From NCBI GenBank assembly GCA_018646825.1, contig JABGUA010000058.1:1-11784 (forward strand): a DNA stretch of 11,784 nt, written 5' to 3'. This DNA comes from Piscirickettsiaceae bacterium. Its GTDB lineage: Bacteria > Pseudomonadota > Gammaproteobacteria > Nitrosococcales > Methylophagaceae. Shown here one piece after another: positions 1-6,598 of this stretch (the stretch's first letter is position 1; every line of letters starts with the position of its first letter). The notes beneath the pieces were generated by a model that saw only the letters and a program-made list of their open reading frames with translations, made no database searches and was not told the origin of the DNA. The translations under genes were made by a program, and so were the position numbers.

Positions 1-168
1 GGGGGTCGTTTTTTGATCTGTTTTTCGCCACCAGTATCGAGGAACGGGTAAAGGTAAACCAAAGCGGCGAGCGAGGTCATCAGGTTTGCGAAAGACTTCT
101 AACCGCAATAATGCAACGGCTGCCTTTTCTAAACTTGCCGTGAAAATTTTACTTTCTTCGGGCTTCAT
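1..168 (-). CDS. Unrecognised protein, N-terminal 56 codons only (cut by left edge)
   Basis: On the minus strand an ATG at 168-166 opens a frame that stays free of stops to the window edge. It begins MKPEESKIFTASLEKAAVAL and continues with a charged, arginine-rich stretch ending WWRKTDQK. It lies 3 bases after the TAG stop of ycgN, so the two are probably co-transcribed and perhaps translationally coupled. No clear Shine-Dalgarno sequence precedes it. Codon choice resembles the neighbouring genes, which favours a real gene. I do not recognise the family. It does not look like YcgL or ribonuclease D, which I recall near ycgN in some relatives. A chance open frame remains possible because only 56 codons are visible. 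Confidence 0.55.
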   Translation of the reverse strand, partial: MKPEESKIFTASLEKAAVALLRLEVFRKPDDLARRFGLPLPVPRYWWRKTDQKTTP

Positions 169-171
169 AGG

Positions 172-645
172 CTACTTTACTGATTCTTTTATCACATCAC
201 GCAATAAAACAATTTCATCTCTTAAATCACCCAGTTCAGCTTCAGGCCGAGCAATATCACGGACTGAAATACCAGCTTTAACAACACTCTCTGGATCCCC
301 TGAAATTAAGGGATGCCAATCTGGTAACGGTTCGCCCTCGGCTAATAATCGATAAGCACAGCTCGGAGGCAACCATTCAAAATACTTCGCTTGCTCAACA
401 CTAAGTTGTACACAATTAGGCATGCGCTGTTCTCTGTTGGCATAATCGGTACAGCGACATTGCGCAATATCCAACAATTCACAAGCCGCACGGGTATAAA
501 ACACCTCACCATCATCGGCATCTTCTAACTTATGTAAACAACAGCGACCACAGCCGTCACATAAGCTTTCCCATTCTTCATGGCTCATCTGGCTAAGCCT
601 TTTTTGTTCCCAGAAAGCCAGAGATGTCTTATCCTGCTCAGTCAT
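172..645 (-). CDS. ycgN: YcgN family cysteine-cluster protein (UPF0260)
   Basis: A 157-residue cytoplasmic protein, close to the E. coli YcgN length (about 153). Aligned from memory it shares the segments EWESLCDGCG, CCLHKL, FEWLP, CAYRLLAEG and DWHPL. A CxxCxxCC cluster lies at residues 29-36 (C29, C32, C35, C36), and further cysteines sit at 55, 63, 65, 78 and 96. This is the pattern of the CxxCxxCC zinc- or iron-binding family. The biochemical role of the family is not known to me, so metal binding is inferred from the cysteines. The ATG start matches the homologue's N-terminus, and no Shine-Dalgarno is evident. The start codon overlaps that of the divergent gene at 644 by two bases, so any promoter upstream lies inside that gene. 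Confidence 0.93.
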   Translation of the reverse strand: MTEQDKTSLAFWEQKRLSQMSHEEWESLCDGCGRCCLHKLEDADDGEVFYTRAACELLDIAQCRCTDYANREQRMPNCVQLSVEQAKYFEWLPPSCAYRLLAEGEPLPDWHPLISGDPESVVKAGISVRDIARPEAELGDLRDEIVLLRDVIKESVK

Positions 646-1117
646 GACTGATTTATCAGATTTATCAAAAATTATCTTGCCTTTTATTCAACAATATCAT
701 GGTCAGCGTCTACTTTTAGCCGGTGAGCTGGCTAAAAAAACCCTATCTAAGGTGCAAGATACCAGATCCCATACATTGACAACACCATTCAGCTTGGCAC
801 AGTTGAATACATTGCCACCTATCGATATTGCCATTATCAGTGATGTCATAGAAAATTTAACTAAAGTCGATGCCACACAGTGGCTTGCCACATTGCGAAA
901 TCAGTATGCACAACATCTCTTACTTATTGTTGACCAACAACGGGCTGAACCCAGTTGGCAATTAACCGATTATCTCGCGCTCGGCTTTAAAAAACGCGGA
1001 GAGCTGAATGGCCAGTTACTTTTTAGTTATGCCATAGAAGATTATCAGTTCAAAAGAGACTGGCTTAACAGCCGCCATTGGGCTAATCCAGAAAACTTTG
1101 ATAAATATCGATGGTAA
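644..1117 (+). CDS. Conserved hypothetical protein, possibly DUF6231 family
   Basis: A 157-residue soluble protein with no signal peptide or membrane segment. I think it belongs to the poorly characterised DUF6231 group, judging by size, layout and the C-terminal HWANPENF segment, but this is from memory and uncertain. The middle section (residues 60-72, DIAIISDVIENL, then a helix and the strand HLLLIVD at 91-97, then GFKKRGE at 114-120) resembles the second half of a class I SAM-dependent methyltransferase fold. The glycine-rich SAM loop is not visible, so activity should not be assumed. The start ATG shares bases with the divergent ycgN start and has no obvious Shine-Dalgarno. An exact 9-base tandem repeat encodes DLSDLS at residues 3-8. 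Single-gene unit; ppk follows after 123 bases. Confidence 0.8.
   Translation: MTDLSDLSKIILPFIQQYHGQRLLLAGELAKKTLSKVQDTRSHTLTTPFSLAQLNTLPPIDIAIISDVIENLTKVDATQWLATLRNQYAQHLLLIVDQQRAEPSWQLTDYLALGFKKRGELNGQLLFSYAIEDYQFKRDWLNSRHWANPENFDKYRW
650..667. repeat. Perfect 9-bp tandem duplication (GATTTATCA x2)
   Basis: GATTTATCA occurs at 650-658 and again at 659-667 with no gap. On the plus strand it encodes the DLSDLS at the start of the DUF6231-like protein. On the minus strand it gives two GATAAA hexamers just upstream of the ycgN start codon, which are -10-like. It is directly visible; any regulatory meaning is inference. Confidence 0.85.
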
Positions 1118-1200
1118 TTCAAAGCCGGTTACACTTTTTGTCAACACATTAAGCTATACTTTAAGTATCGTAAAATAGCTGTTTTTCGCCTGAGAAGATG

Positions 1201-1218
1201 CTGTCACGCCAGTGTCAT
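1201..1218 (+). promoter_or_regulatory. Pho box (PhoB binding site) upstream of ppk
   Basis: The sequence CTGTCAC GCCA GTGTCAT has two 7-base direct repeats in an 11-base period. Each half matches the Pho box half-site consensus CTGTCAT at 6 of 7 bases. PhoB-activated promoters have this box in place of a -35 element, with the -10 hexamer about 10 bases downstream. Here GATAAT follows exactly 10 bases after the box. ppk is a known PhoB target in other gammaproteobacteria, which supports the call. The spacer GCCA is less AT-rich than usual. Confidence 0.72.
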
Positions 1219-1228
1219 ATAACTAATT

Positions 1229-1234
1229 GATAAT
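1229..1234 (+). promoter_or_regulatory. Candidate -10 hexamer (GATAAT) of the PhoB-dependent ppk promoter
   Basis: GATAAT matches TATAAT at 5 of 6 positions and lies 10 bases after the Pho box, the spacing expected for a PhoB-activated promoter. Only six bases separate it from the ppk ATG at 1241, so transcription from here would begin at or next to the start codon and give a leaderless or nearly leaderless mRNA. An overlapping alternative -10, TATAAC at 1218-1223, would leave a short leader. Confidence 0.5.
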
Positions 1235-1240
1235 AGACTG

Positions 1241-3331
1241 ATGACGACTGAAAATACCACAATAGACTTAGATAACCCTGACCTTTATTTAAATCGGGAT
1301 TTAAGCCTACTTGAATTTAATTGGCGAGTATTACAACAAGCACTTGATCAGGCTGTTCCGCTATTAGAACGGCTCAATTATCTTTGTATCTCAAGTACCA
1401 ACTTAGATGAGTTTTTTGAAGTACGTGTTGCTGGCTTAATTCAACAAATTGAAATCAGTGATCTATACATAGAAGCTGATCAAGTAACACCTCAAGAAGC
1501 ACTTAAGCTTATCAAAGCCCGGGCACATGAAATTGTTGAAGAGCAATACCAAGTCTTAAATGATGTTCTACTACCCGAACTAGAACAAGAAGGCATTCAA
1601 GTGCTCTCACGTGCCAACTGGACACCAGAACAGACCAAGTGGCTTCGCACTTATTTCCTAGAACAAATTGCACCAATCTTAAGCCCAATGGGGCTTGATT
1701 CTGCCCATCCCTTCCCACGCCTATTGAATAAAAGTTTAAACTTCATTGTTTCTCTCATTGGTAAAGATGCTTTTGGACGTAACCGTGGCTTTGCAATCTT
1801 ACAAGCGCCGCGAGCACTGCCACGCATTATCGAACTGCCCAATGAAGGTGATAAAGCCGGAACACACCGTTTTGTGTTCCTATCATCAATTATTCATGCT
1901 TTCGCTGAAGACTTATTCTATGGCATGAAAGTGAAAGGTTGCTATCAATTCCGTGTCACACGAAATAGTGATCTGGCTATCGATACAGAAGAAACAAGTG
2001 ATTTGTTATCAGCTATTGCTGACGAGTTAACACACCGAAACTATGGTGATGAAGTCCGCCTTGAAATTGCCCATAATTGTCCTGAAGCTATGGTCGATTT
2101 TCTGCGTGTCCAATGTGGTATGGAAGAAGATAATGTCTACTTGGTCAATGGGCCAGTCAATTTAAGTCGTATGCAAGCAATCCATAGTCTTGTCGATCGG
2201 CCTGAATTGAAATTCAAACCCTTCAGCCAGGGCTATCCAAGCACCCTACCCTCTGGCTCTGATCTTTTTGCTGTCTTACGTAAACAGGATGTCTTATTAC
2301 ATCACCCATACCACTCATTTAGCCCCGTTATTGATTTAGTCAAACAAGCGGCCTCTGATCCAACTGTCTTAGCAATTAAACAGACGCTCTACCGGACAGG
2401 CGCCAAATCACCGATTGTTGATGCTTTGGTTGCTGCCTCAAAGGCCGGCAAAGAAGTCACGGTTGTGATTGAACTTCGGGCCCGGTTTGATGAAGCAGAA
2501 AATGTAACGTTAGCATCACGCCTACAACAAGCTGCCGTCCATGTTGTATATGGTATTGTTGGTTACAAAACCCATGCAAAAATGCTGTTAATTTTGCGGC
2601 GAGAAAATAATAAACTCCGTCAATATGCACACTTAGGTACAGGTAACTATCACCGTAGTACATCTCGTATTTACACTGATTACGGCTTTTTAACCTCAGA
2701 TAAACAAATTACAGAAGATGTCAGTAATCTTTTTGTCCAATTAACCAGCTTAGGGAAAGTCCCTAAAACCAATAAATTATTGCACGCCCCTTTTACCCTG
2801 ATGGACGGCTTATTAAGCCGTATCAATAGAGAAATAAGCCATGCGAAAGAGGGTAAATCAGCACATATTATTATTAAAGTGAATTCGTTAGTCGAACCGA
2901 CAATGATCAGCGCCCTATACCGCGCATCAATGGCAGGCGTTAAAATTGACTTGATAACCCGGGGAATATGTTGTCTCAAACCTGGGATTTCAGGCTTATC
3001 TGAAAATATTCATGTACGCAGCATTATCGGACGTTTTTTAGAACATACTCGAATCTACTACTTCGATAATGATGGTGACACGGAAGTCTGGGCTGCCAGC
3101 GCTGATTTAATGAAGCGTAATTTACTCCGCCGTGTCGAAGCTTGCTTCCCAATTCAAGCGAAACAACTTCGCCAACAAATCATCGATGATTTACAGCTTT
3201 ATTTAGCCGACAATGTACAAGCATGGCAGCTGGCTCCAGATGGTCGCTATCAACGCATCGAACAAGATGAACATACTGAGGCTGTTTGTGCTCAATCAAC
3301 CCTATTAGAAAAAATGGCTAAAACCTATTAA
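1241..3331 (+). CDS. ppk: Polyphosphate kinase 1
   Basis: This enzyme reversibly transfers the ATP gamma-phosphate to inorganic polyphosphate, making the phosphate store used in stress responses. At 696 residues it is slightly longer than E. coli PPK1 (688). A constant +10 offset aligns the key residues as I recall them: the phosphorylated histidine H445 (KTHAK), second histidine H602 (EHTR), Mg-site arginines R385 (LYRTG) and R415 (ARFDE), nucleotide contacts Y478 and R574, and N54 in STNLDEF. The four PPK1 domains (N, middle, C1, C2) are all present, so it should be active. An in-frame TAA at 1220-1222 limits upstream extension, so ATG 1241 is the only good start. There is no Shine-Dalgarno. 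A Pho box precedes the gene. No ppx follows; the next gene is convergent after 20 bases. Confidence 0.97.
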   Translation: MTTENTTIDLDNPDLYLNRDLSLLEFNWRVLQQALDQAVPLLERLNYLCISSTNLDEFFEVRVAGLIQQIEISDLYIEADQVTPQEALKLIKARAHEIVEEQYQVLNDVLLPELEQEGIQVLSRANWTPEQTKWLRTYFLEQIAPILSPMGLDSAHPFPRLLNKSLNFIVSLIGKDAFGRNRGFAILQAPRALPRIIELPNEGDKAGTHRFVFLSSIIHAFAEDLFYGMKVKGCYQFRVTRNSDLAIDTEETSDLLSAIADELTHRNYGDEVRLEIAHNCPEAMVDFLRVQCGMEEDNVYLVNGPVNLSRMQAIHSLVDRPELKFKPFSQGYPSTLPSGSDLFAVLRKQDVLLHHPYHSFSPVIDLVKQAASDPTVLAIKQTLYRTGAKSPIVDALVAASKAGKEVTVVIELRARFDEAENVTLASRLQQAAVHVVYGIVGYKTHAKMLLILRRENNKLRQYAHLGTGNYHRSTSRIYTDYGFLTSDKQITEDVSNLFVQLTSLGKVPKTNKLLHAPFTLMDGLLSRINREISHAKEGKSAHIIIKVNSLVEPTMISALYRASMAGVKIDLITRGICCLKPGISGLSENIHVRSIIGRFLEHTRIYYFDNDGDTEVWAASADLMKRNLLRRVEACFPIQAKQLRQQIIDDLQLYLADNVQAWQLAPDGRYQRIEQDEHTEAVCAQSTLLEKMAKTY

Positions 3332-3351
3332 CGACTCTAAATTATAAAGGG

Positions 3352-5553
3352 TTAATTTTTATTAATCAGCCAGCAGGCATGAATTTTTGCATTACGTTTA
3401 AAATCGAGAGGCAAGGTCTCATGACTGATATCTTTGATTTGTAACTCGGATAAAGCCTGAGCATCTAATTTAAAGTCGCGACGATTGGTCGAAAAAACCA
3501 ACTGCCCGTCTTTAGTCAATAAGGCTGCAGTCATTTGAATTAAGGCCACATGGTCACGTTGAATATCAAAAACACCTTCCATTCGGCTAGAATTAGAAAA
3601 GGTTGGTGGATCTAAAAATATTAAGCCATAACGCTGTTCTGTTTGTTGAGCGCCTTGTAACCACTCAAGACAATTTGCGCGAACAAATTTGTGGTTTTCG
3701 CCTTTAAACCCATTAAGCGCCAGGTTGTCTTCAGCCCAACCCAAATAAGTATTCGACATATCCACTGTTGTTGTAGATTTAGCCTTACCTTTCGCCGCAT
3801 AAACACTGGCTGAACCTGTATAGGCAAATAAATTTAAGAAATCACGGCCTGTGGATAAGCTCGCTATTTTTTGACGTGTGATCCGGTGATCAAGAAATAA
3901 GCCGGTATCCAAATAATCAGTCAAATTAACCAAAAACTGTAAGCCAGACTCTATCACTTTAAGACGCTGTTTTTGAGCACTTTGTGCTTCATATTGCTGA
4001 TGGCCACGTTGTTTTTGACGTAATTTTAATACCACTTTTGCTGCTGGAATATTAAGTATCAATGGCAATAAATACATCACATCTTTTAAACGCTGTACTG
4101 CTTTTTCAGGGTCAATCTGCTTGGGAGGTGCATATTCTTGTACATGAACTGCATCCCCATATAAATCAATCGCTACCGCGTAATCCGGCAAATCAGCATC
4201 ATAAACACGATAACAGTCAATATCGTTTTTCTTCGCCCATTTGGCCATATGTTTCAGGTTCTTTTTAAAGCGATTGGCAAACATCTCACTATATTCAGAG
4301 GCCTGATAATCAGGGTCAACAGTAACAGGGGCTTGACTCGCTTCGTCGGAATCTACAGGCGTAATAGCTTGTGTATTAGCAGAAACCGATCTCACTGCAC
4401 GGTAATTAATGACTTCACAGGCAATTGGGCCATTGTCGAAAGGAGAACGATCGAACTCTTTTAAACCCGTAAACTTAGCTAAATCTGCATTATCGGTGAT
4501 CAGCGTCGTACGCCAACCTGGTAAGCTAACGCTGATAATATTACCAAGACTTTCATACAGATAATGCAACTCACTCACTTCACCGATACGCGAGCCATAA
4601 GGTGGGTTACACACCATTAAGCCTTGATTAGATAACTGACTCGCATGTGCAGGCCAATCAAGCAAATCACGCTGCTCGACTTGAATTCGGTCAGCAAGCC
4701 CGGCCTCAGCAATATTGTCTTTTGCTGCTTTGACGGCTGAGGCATCGGCATCCCCCCCCATGATAAAGGGCAAACGTGACAAACCACTTTGACGGCGTCG
4801 TTCTGCTTCAGCTTTTAACTGTTTCCAAACGTCTTTGTCATGTTGCTTCCAGTATAAAAAGCCGAAATAATCACGTTGAAGACCGGGTGCAATATCCGCG
4901 GCCATTGTTGCAGCTTCAATCAAAAACGTACCTGAACCGCACATTGGGTCAATCAAACTCCAGCCTTGCTTTGCCAAATTAGCCCAATCTGCAGTCATCA
5001 AAATAGCTGCGGCTAGATGCTCCTTTAACGGGGCAGCAGTTGTTGTCACACGATATCCGCGTTTATGTAAACTTTCGCCAGACAAATCGATACTGACGAT
5101 TGCTTGGTTGTGCTTAACGTAGACATTAATTCTTAAATCGGGTTGGTGTAAGTCGACTGAAGGGCGTTCACCCGTTTGGTCACGAAACCGATCAACAATG
5201 CCATCTTTGACACGTTGGGCACCATACTGTGTGTGATGAATCTTCGAACGGAAACTATTAAAATCGACGGCTAGAGTACTGCCCTCTCCATCGATATGGT
5301 CTTCCCAGGGCAAACCATTAATACCAGCATAAAGTTCATCTGTTGTGGTGGCAGAGAAATGAGCAATCGGCATCAAAACCCGAATGGCAACACGCGACCA
5401 TAAACAGACACGGTAGGCTTGTTCCAAGCTACCCATAAAACGAATATTACCTTGTTCTTGCTTGGTCTCAGTAATACCCATTGCGGCGAGCTCTTTTGCC
5501 AACAAGGGCAACATGCCACGCGCAGCGGTAATCGTTAACTTATGTGGGGTCAT
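3352..5553 (-). CDS. rlmKL: Bifunctional 23S rRNA methyltransferase RlmKL (m2G2445 / m7G2069)
   Basis: A 733-residue fusion enzyme (E. coli RlmKL is 702) that methylates two guanines of 23S rRNA during large-subunit assembly, using SAM. The N-terminal THUMP region spans about residues 45-160. The RlmL methyltransferase follows, with a SAM-site segment DPMCGSGTFLIEA at 202-214 and the catalytic NPPYG at 316-320. The RlmK half carries LNLFAYTGSAS at 573-583 and DPPTFSNS at 648-655. NLTDYLDTGLFLDHR at 543-557 is nearly identical to E. coli. The extra length lies partly in a flexible linker around residues 388-415, rich in S, T, A, D and E. The ATG has a good Shine-Dalgarno (AGGA, 7-base spacing) and matches the homologue's N-terminus. 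A G8 run occurs at codons 265-268. Convergent with ppk, divergent from yhbY. Confidence 0.96.
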   Translation of the reverse strand: MTPHKLTITAARGMLPLLAKELAAMGITETKQEQGNIRFMGSLEQAYRVCLWSRVAIRVLMPIAHFSATTTDELYAGINGLPWEDHIDGEGSTLAVDFNSFRSKIHHTQYGAQRVKDGIVDRFRDQTGERPSVDLHQPDLRINVYVKHNQAIVSIDLSGESLHKRGYRVTTTAAPLKEHLAAAILMTADWANLAKQGWSLIDPMCGSGTFLIEAATMAADIAPGLQRDYFGFLYWKQHDKDVWKQLKAEAERRRQSGLSRLPFIMGGDADASAVKAAKDNIAEAGLADRIQVEQRDLLDWPAHASQLSNQGLMVCNPPYGSRIGEVSELHYLYESLGNIISVSLPGWRTTLITDNADLAKFTGLKEFDRSPFDNGPIACEVINYRAVRSVSANTQAITPVDSDEASQAPVTVDPDYQASEYSEMFANRFKKNLKHMAKWAKKNDIDCYRVYDADLPDYAVAIDLYGDAVHVQEYAPPKQIDPEKAVQRLKDVMYLLPLILNIPAAKVVLKLRQKQRGHQQYEAQSAQKQRLKVIESGLQFLVNLTDYLDTGLFLDHRITRQKIASLSTGRDFLNLFAYTGSASVYAAKGKAKSTTTVDMSNTYLGWAEDNLALNGFKGENHKFVRANCLEWLQGAQQTEQRYGLIFLDPPTFSNSSRMEGVFDIQRDHVALIQMTAALLTKDGQLVFSTNRRDFKLDAQALSELQIKDISHETLPLDFKRNAKIHACWLINKN

Positions 5554-5561
5554 CGTCGCAT

Positions 5562-5590
5562 CCTGTATAATCGATCTATTTTAATACAGG
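5562..5590. repeat. Inverted repeat between rlmKL and yhbY starts (CCTGTAT-N15-ATACAGG)
   Basis: Seven-base perfect arms lie at 5562-5568 and 5584-5590, with a 15-base AT-rich spacer, in the 48-base gap between the divergent rlmKL and yhbY starts. The right arm contains the AGG that is the likely ribosome-binding site of yhbY. The left arm, read on the minus strand, contains the CAGG of the rlmKL ribosome-binding site. The arm centres are 22 bases apart. It may be an operator for a dimeric regulator, an RNA hairpin, or chance. Confidence 0.5.
5566..5571 (+). promoter_or_regulatory. Candidate -10 hexamer (TATAAT) for yhbY
   Basis: A perfect TATAAT lies 30 bases before the yhbY ATG, giving a leader of roughly 24 bases that holds the AGG at 5588-5590. 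No convincing -35 is seen at 16-18 bases upstream, where the sequence is the start of rlmKL. The call rests on the hexamer and its position only. Confidence 0.35.
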
Positions 5591-5601
5591 TAAGTACTTT
5601 C

Positions 5602-5895
5602 ATGGCAGTTAACGATAAGCAAAAACGTTATTTACGCGGTTTAGCACATCCCTTAAAATCCGTTGTAATGTTGGGTAACAAAGGCTTAACAGAAACTGTA
5701 CAAGCTGAAATAGACAATGCACTCAGCCGCCATGAGTTGATCAAAGTCAAAGTCAGTGGCGCAGAAAAGACAGAACGTCTCGTCATTTTAAATAATATCG
5801 CAGAAACCAATAATGCCGATATCGTCATGTCGGTTGGCCATGTTGCTGCCTTTTATCGACCAGCAAAAGAACCGGTCATAAAATTACCGCGTTAA
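5602..5895 (+). CDS. yhbY: Ribosome-assembly RNA-binding protein YhbY (CRM domain)
   Basis: A 97-residue protein, the same length as E. coli YhbY, consisting of a single CRM (CRS1-YhbY) RNA-binding domain. Aligned from memory it shares RGLAHPLK, the domain's GNKGLTE loop (residues 27-33), HELIKVKV, and a C-terminal segment close to YRPTKE. YhbY associates with pre-50S particles and takes part in large-subunit assembly. The frame is open upstream to an ATG at 5542, but that extension overlaps rlmKL and has no homology, so ATG 5602 (MAVNDKQKRYL) is chosen. AGG at 5588-5590 may be its ribosome-binding site, spaced 11 bases. In E. coli yhbY diverges from rlmE (ftsJ); here its divergent partner is rlmKL, also a 23S rRNA methyltransferase gene. 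Confidence 0.96.
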   Translation: MAVNDKQKRYLRGLAHPLKSVVMLGNKGLTETVQAEIDNALSRHELIKVKVSGAEKTERLVILNNIAETNNADIVMSVGHVAAFYRPAKEPVIKLPR

Positions 5896-5906
5896 TACGG
5901 AATAGC

Positions 5907-5936
5907 TTGTATCCACATCGAACTATCTTTTAGAAT
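5907..5936 (+). promoter_or_regulatory. Weak sigma70-like promoter candidate for the pentapeptide-repeat gene
   Basis: TTGTAT (5907-5912) and TAGAAT (5931-5936) are separated by 18 bases; the second is 5 of 6 to the -10 consensus, the first only moderate. Transcription would begin near 5943 and give a leader of about 87 bases, opening with a small hairpin (CCGAT CTA ATCGG, 5943-5955). Supported by sequence match and position only. Confidence 0.28.
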
Positions 5937-6029
5937 AAGCGACCGATCTAATCGGGGAACTTAACTAATGACAACGGCGTCAATAGTGATGAATTGTTTG
6001 ATACCTCAATTATCATTCAGGAGAAAAAA

Positions 6030-6491
6030 ATGAAGTTAGCGGTACTTTTGGCTGGTTCAATCATAACAAGCAGTGCAATCGCCTACGAACAGGCAGATAT
6101 AGATACGCTGATGAATACCCACCAATGTACACGCTGTGATCTCAGTAATGCAGACTTGAGTAAGCAAAACTTCACCCACGCCGATTTCAGTAATACTGAT
6201 TTAACCAATACCAATTTTAGCCAGTCAACACTCAAAGGTGCTTGGTTAGCCCACACTAAATTAGAGAATGCGAATCTAGAAGATGCTGTTCTACGGCGCT
6301 CGATTTTAGATTACGCCCAATTACACAATGTGAATTTGCGTCAAGCTGATTTACGTAAAGTACAAATGATCTTTACTGATTTCACGAATGCTGATTTAAC
6401 CGGTGCTAATTTAAAAGGCAGTAATCAAAGAGGTGCTATTTTTTGCAACACCACCATGCCTGACGGCACGATTAATAATACAAATTGTTAA
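6030..6491 (+). CDS. Exported pentapeptide-repeat protein
   Basis: A 153-residue protein with a Sec signal peptide (residues 1-18, a lysine then a hydrophobic core ending AIA before YEQ), so it is predicted to act in the periplasm or beyond. The mature part is mostly pentapeptide repeats, A(D/N)LXX or NFXX type, from about 36 to 138, such as ADLSK, ADFSN, ANLED, ADLRK and ADLTG, expected to fold as a right-handed quadrilateral beta-helix. Four cysteines remain after cleavage: C33 and C36 in HQCTRC before the first repeat, C139, and C153 as the last residue. AGGAG at 6019-6023, six bases before ATG 6030, decides the start over an in-frame ATG at 5994, which would bury the signal peptide. Function unknown; a scaffold or binding role is a guess. 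A hairpin terminator follows. Confidence 0.9.
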   Translation: MKLAVLLAGSIITSSAIAYEQADIDTLMNTHQCTRCDLSNADLSKQNFTHADFSNTDLTNTNFSQSTLKGAWLAHTKLENANLEDAVLRRSILDYAQLHNVNLRQADLRKVQMIFTDFTNADLTGANLKGSNQRGAIFCNTTMPDGTINNTNC

Positions 6492-6546
6492 CACCGACGT
6501 TTCTTCCAAAAAAACAAACCCTCACTACCGCATAACAAATGATTTA

Positions 6547-6571
6547 AAATAAGGTTTATTCAACCTTTTTT
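6547..6571 (+). terminator. Hairpin terminator after the pentapeptide-repeat gene
   Basis: AAGGTT (6551-6556) pairs with AACCTT (6562-6567) across a five-base loop, and a T run ends at 6571. Flanking A and T bases can extend the stem past one mismatch. The stem has only two G-C pairs, so termination may be inefficient and some read-through into hrpA is possible. Confidence 0.5.
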
Positions 6572-6598
6572 AAAATCTGCACTCGCCTAGATATCACA

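Noticed and set aside
86..355. 89-codon plus-strand open frame opposite ycgN
   Set aside because: It lies antisense to the well-supported ycgN and the partial gene, is serine- and threonine-rich in the way of shadow frames, and has no family resemblance.
650..667. FNR-like palindrome (CTGAT-TT-ATCAG) near the ycgN start
   Set aside because: FNR sites need four bases between the half-sites; here there are two, and the symmetry follows from the tandem repeat.
2680..2979. 99-codon minus-strand open frame inside ppk
   Set aside because: It is fully antisense to conserved PPK1 sequence and looks like a shadow frame.
3332..3351. Possible bidirectional terminator between ppk and rlmKL
   Set aside because: The 20-base gap shows no hairpin of useful length; termination there is presumably factor-dependent or lies within the genes.
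5542..5601. Twenty-codon upstream extension of yhbY
   Set aside because: It would overlap the rlmKL start, has no match in YhbY, and the ATG at 5602 gives exactly the family length.
5994..6029. Twelve-codon upstream extension of the pentapeptide-repeat gene
   Set aside because: It would place charged residues before a clear signal peptide, while AGGAG is ideally spaced for ATG 6030.
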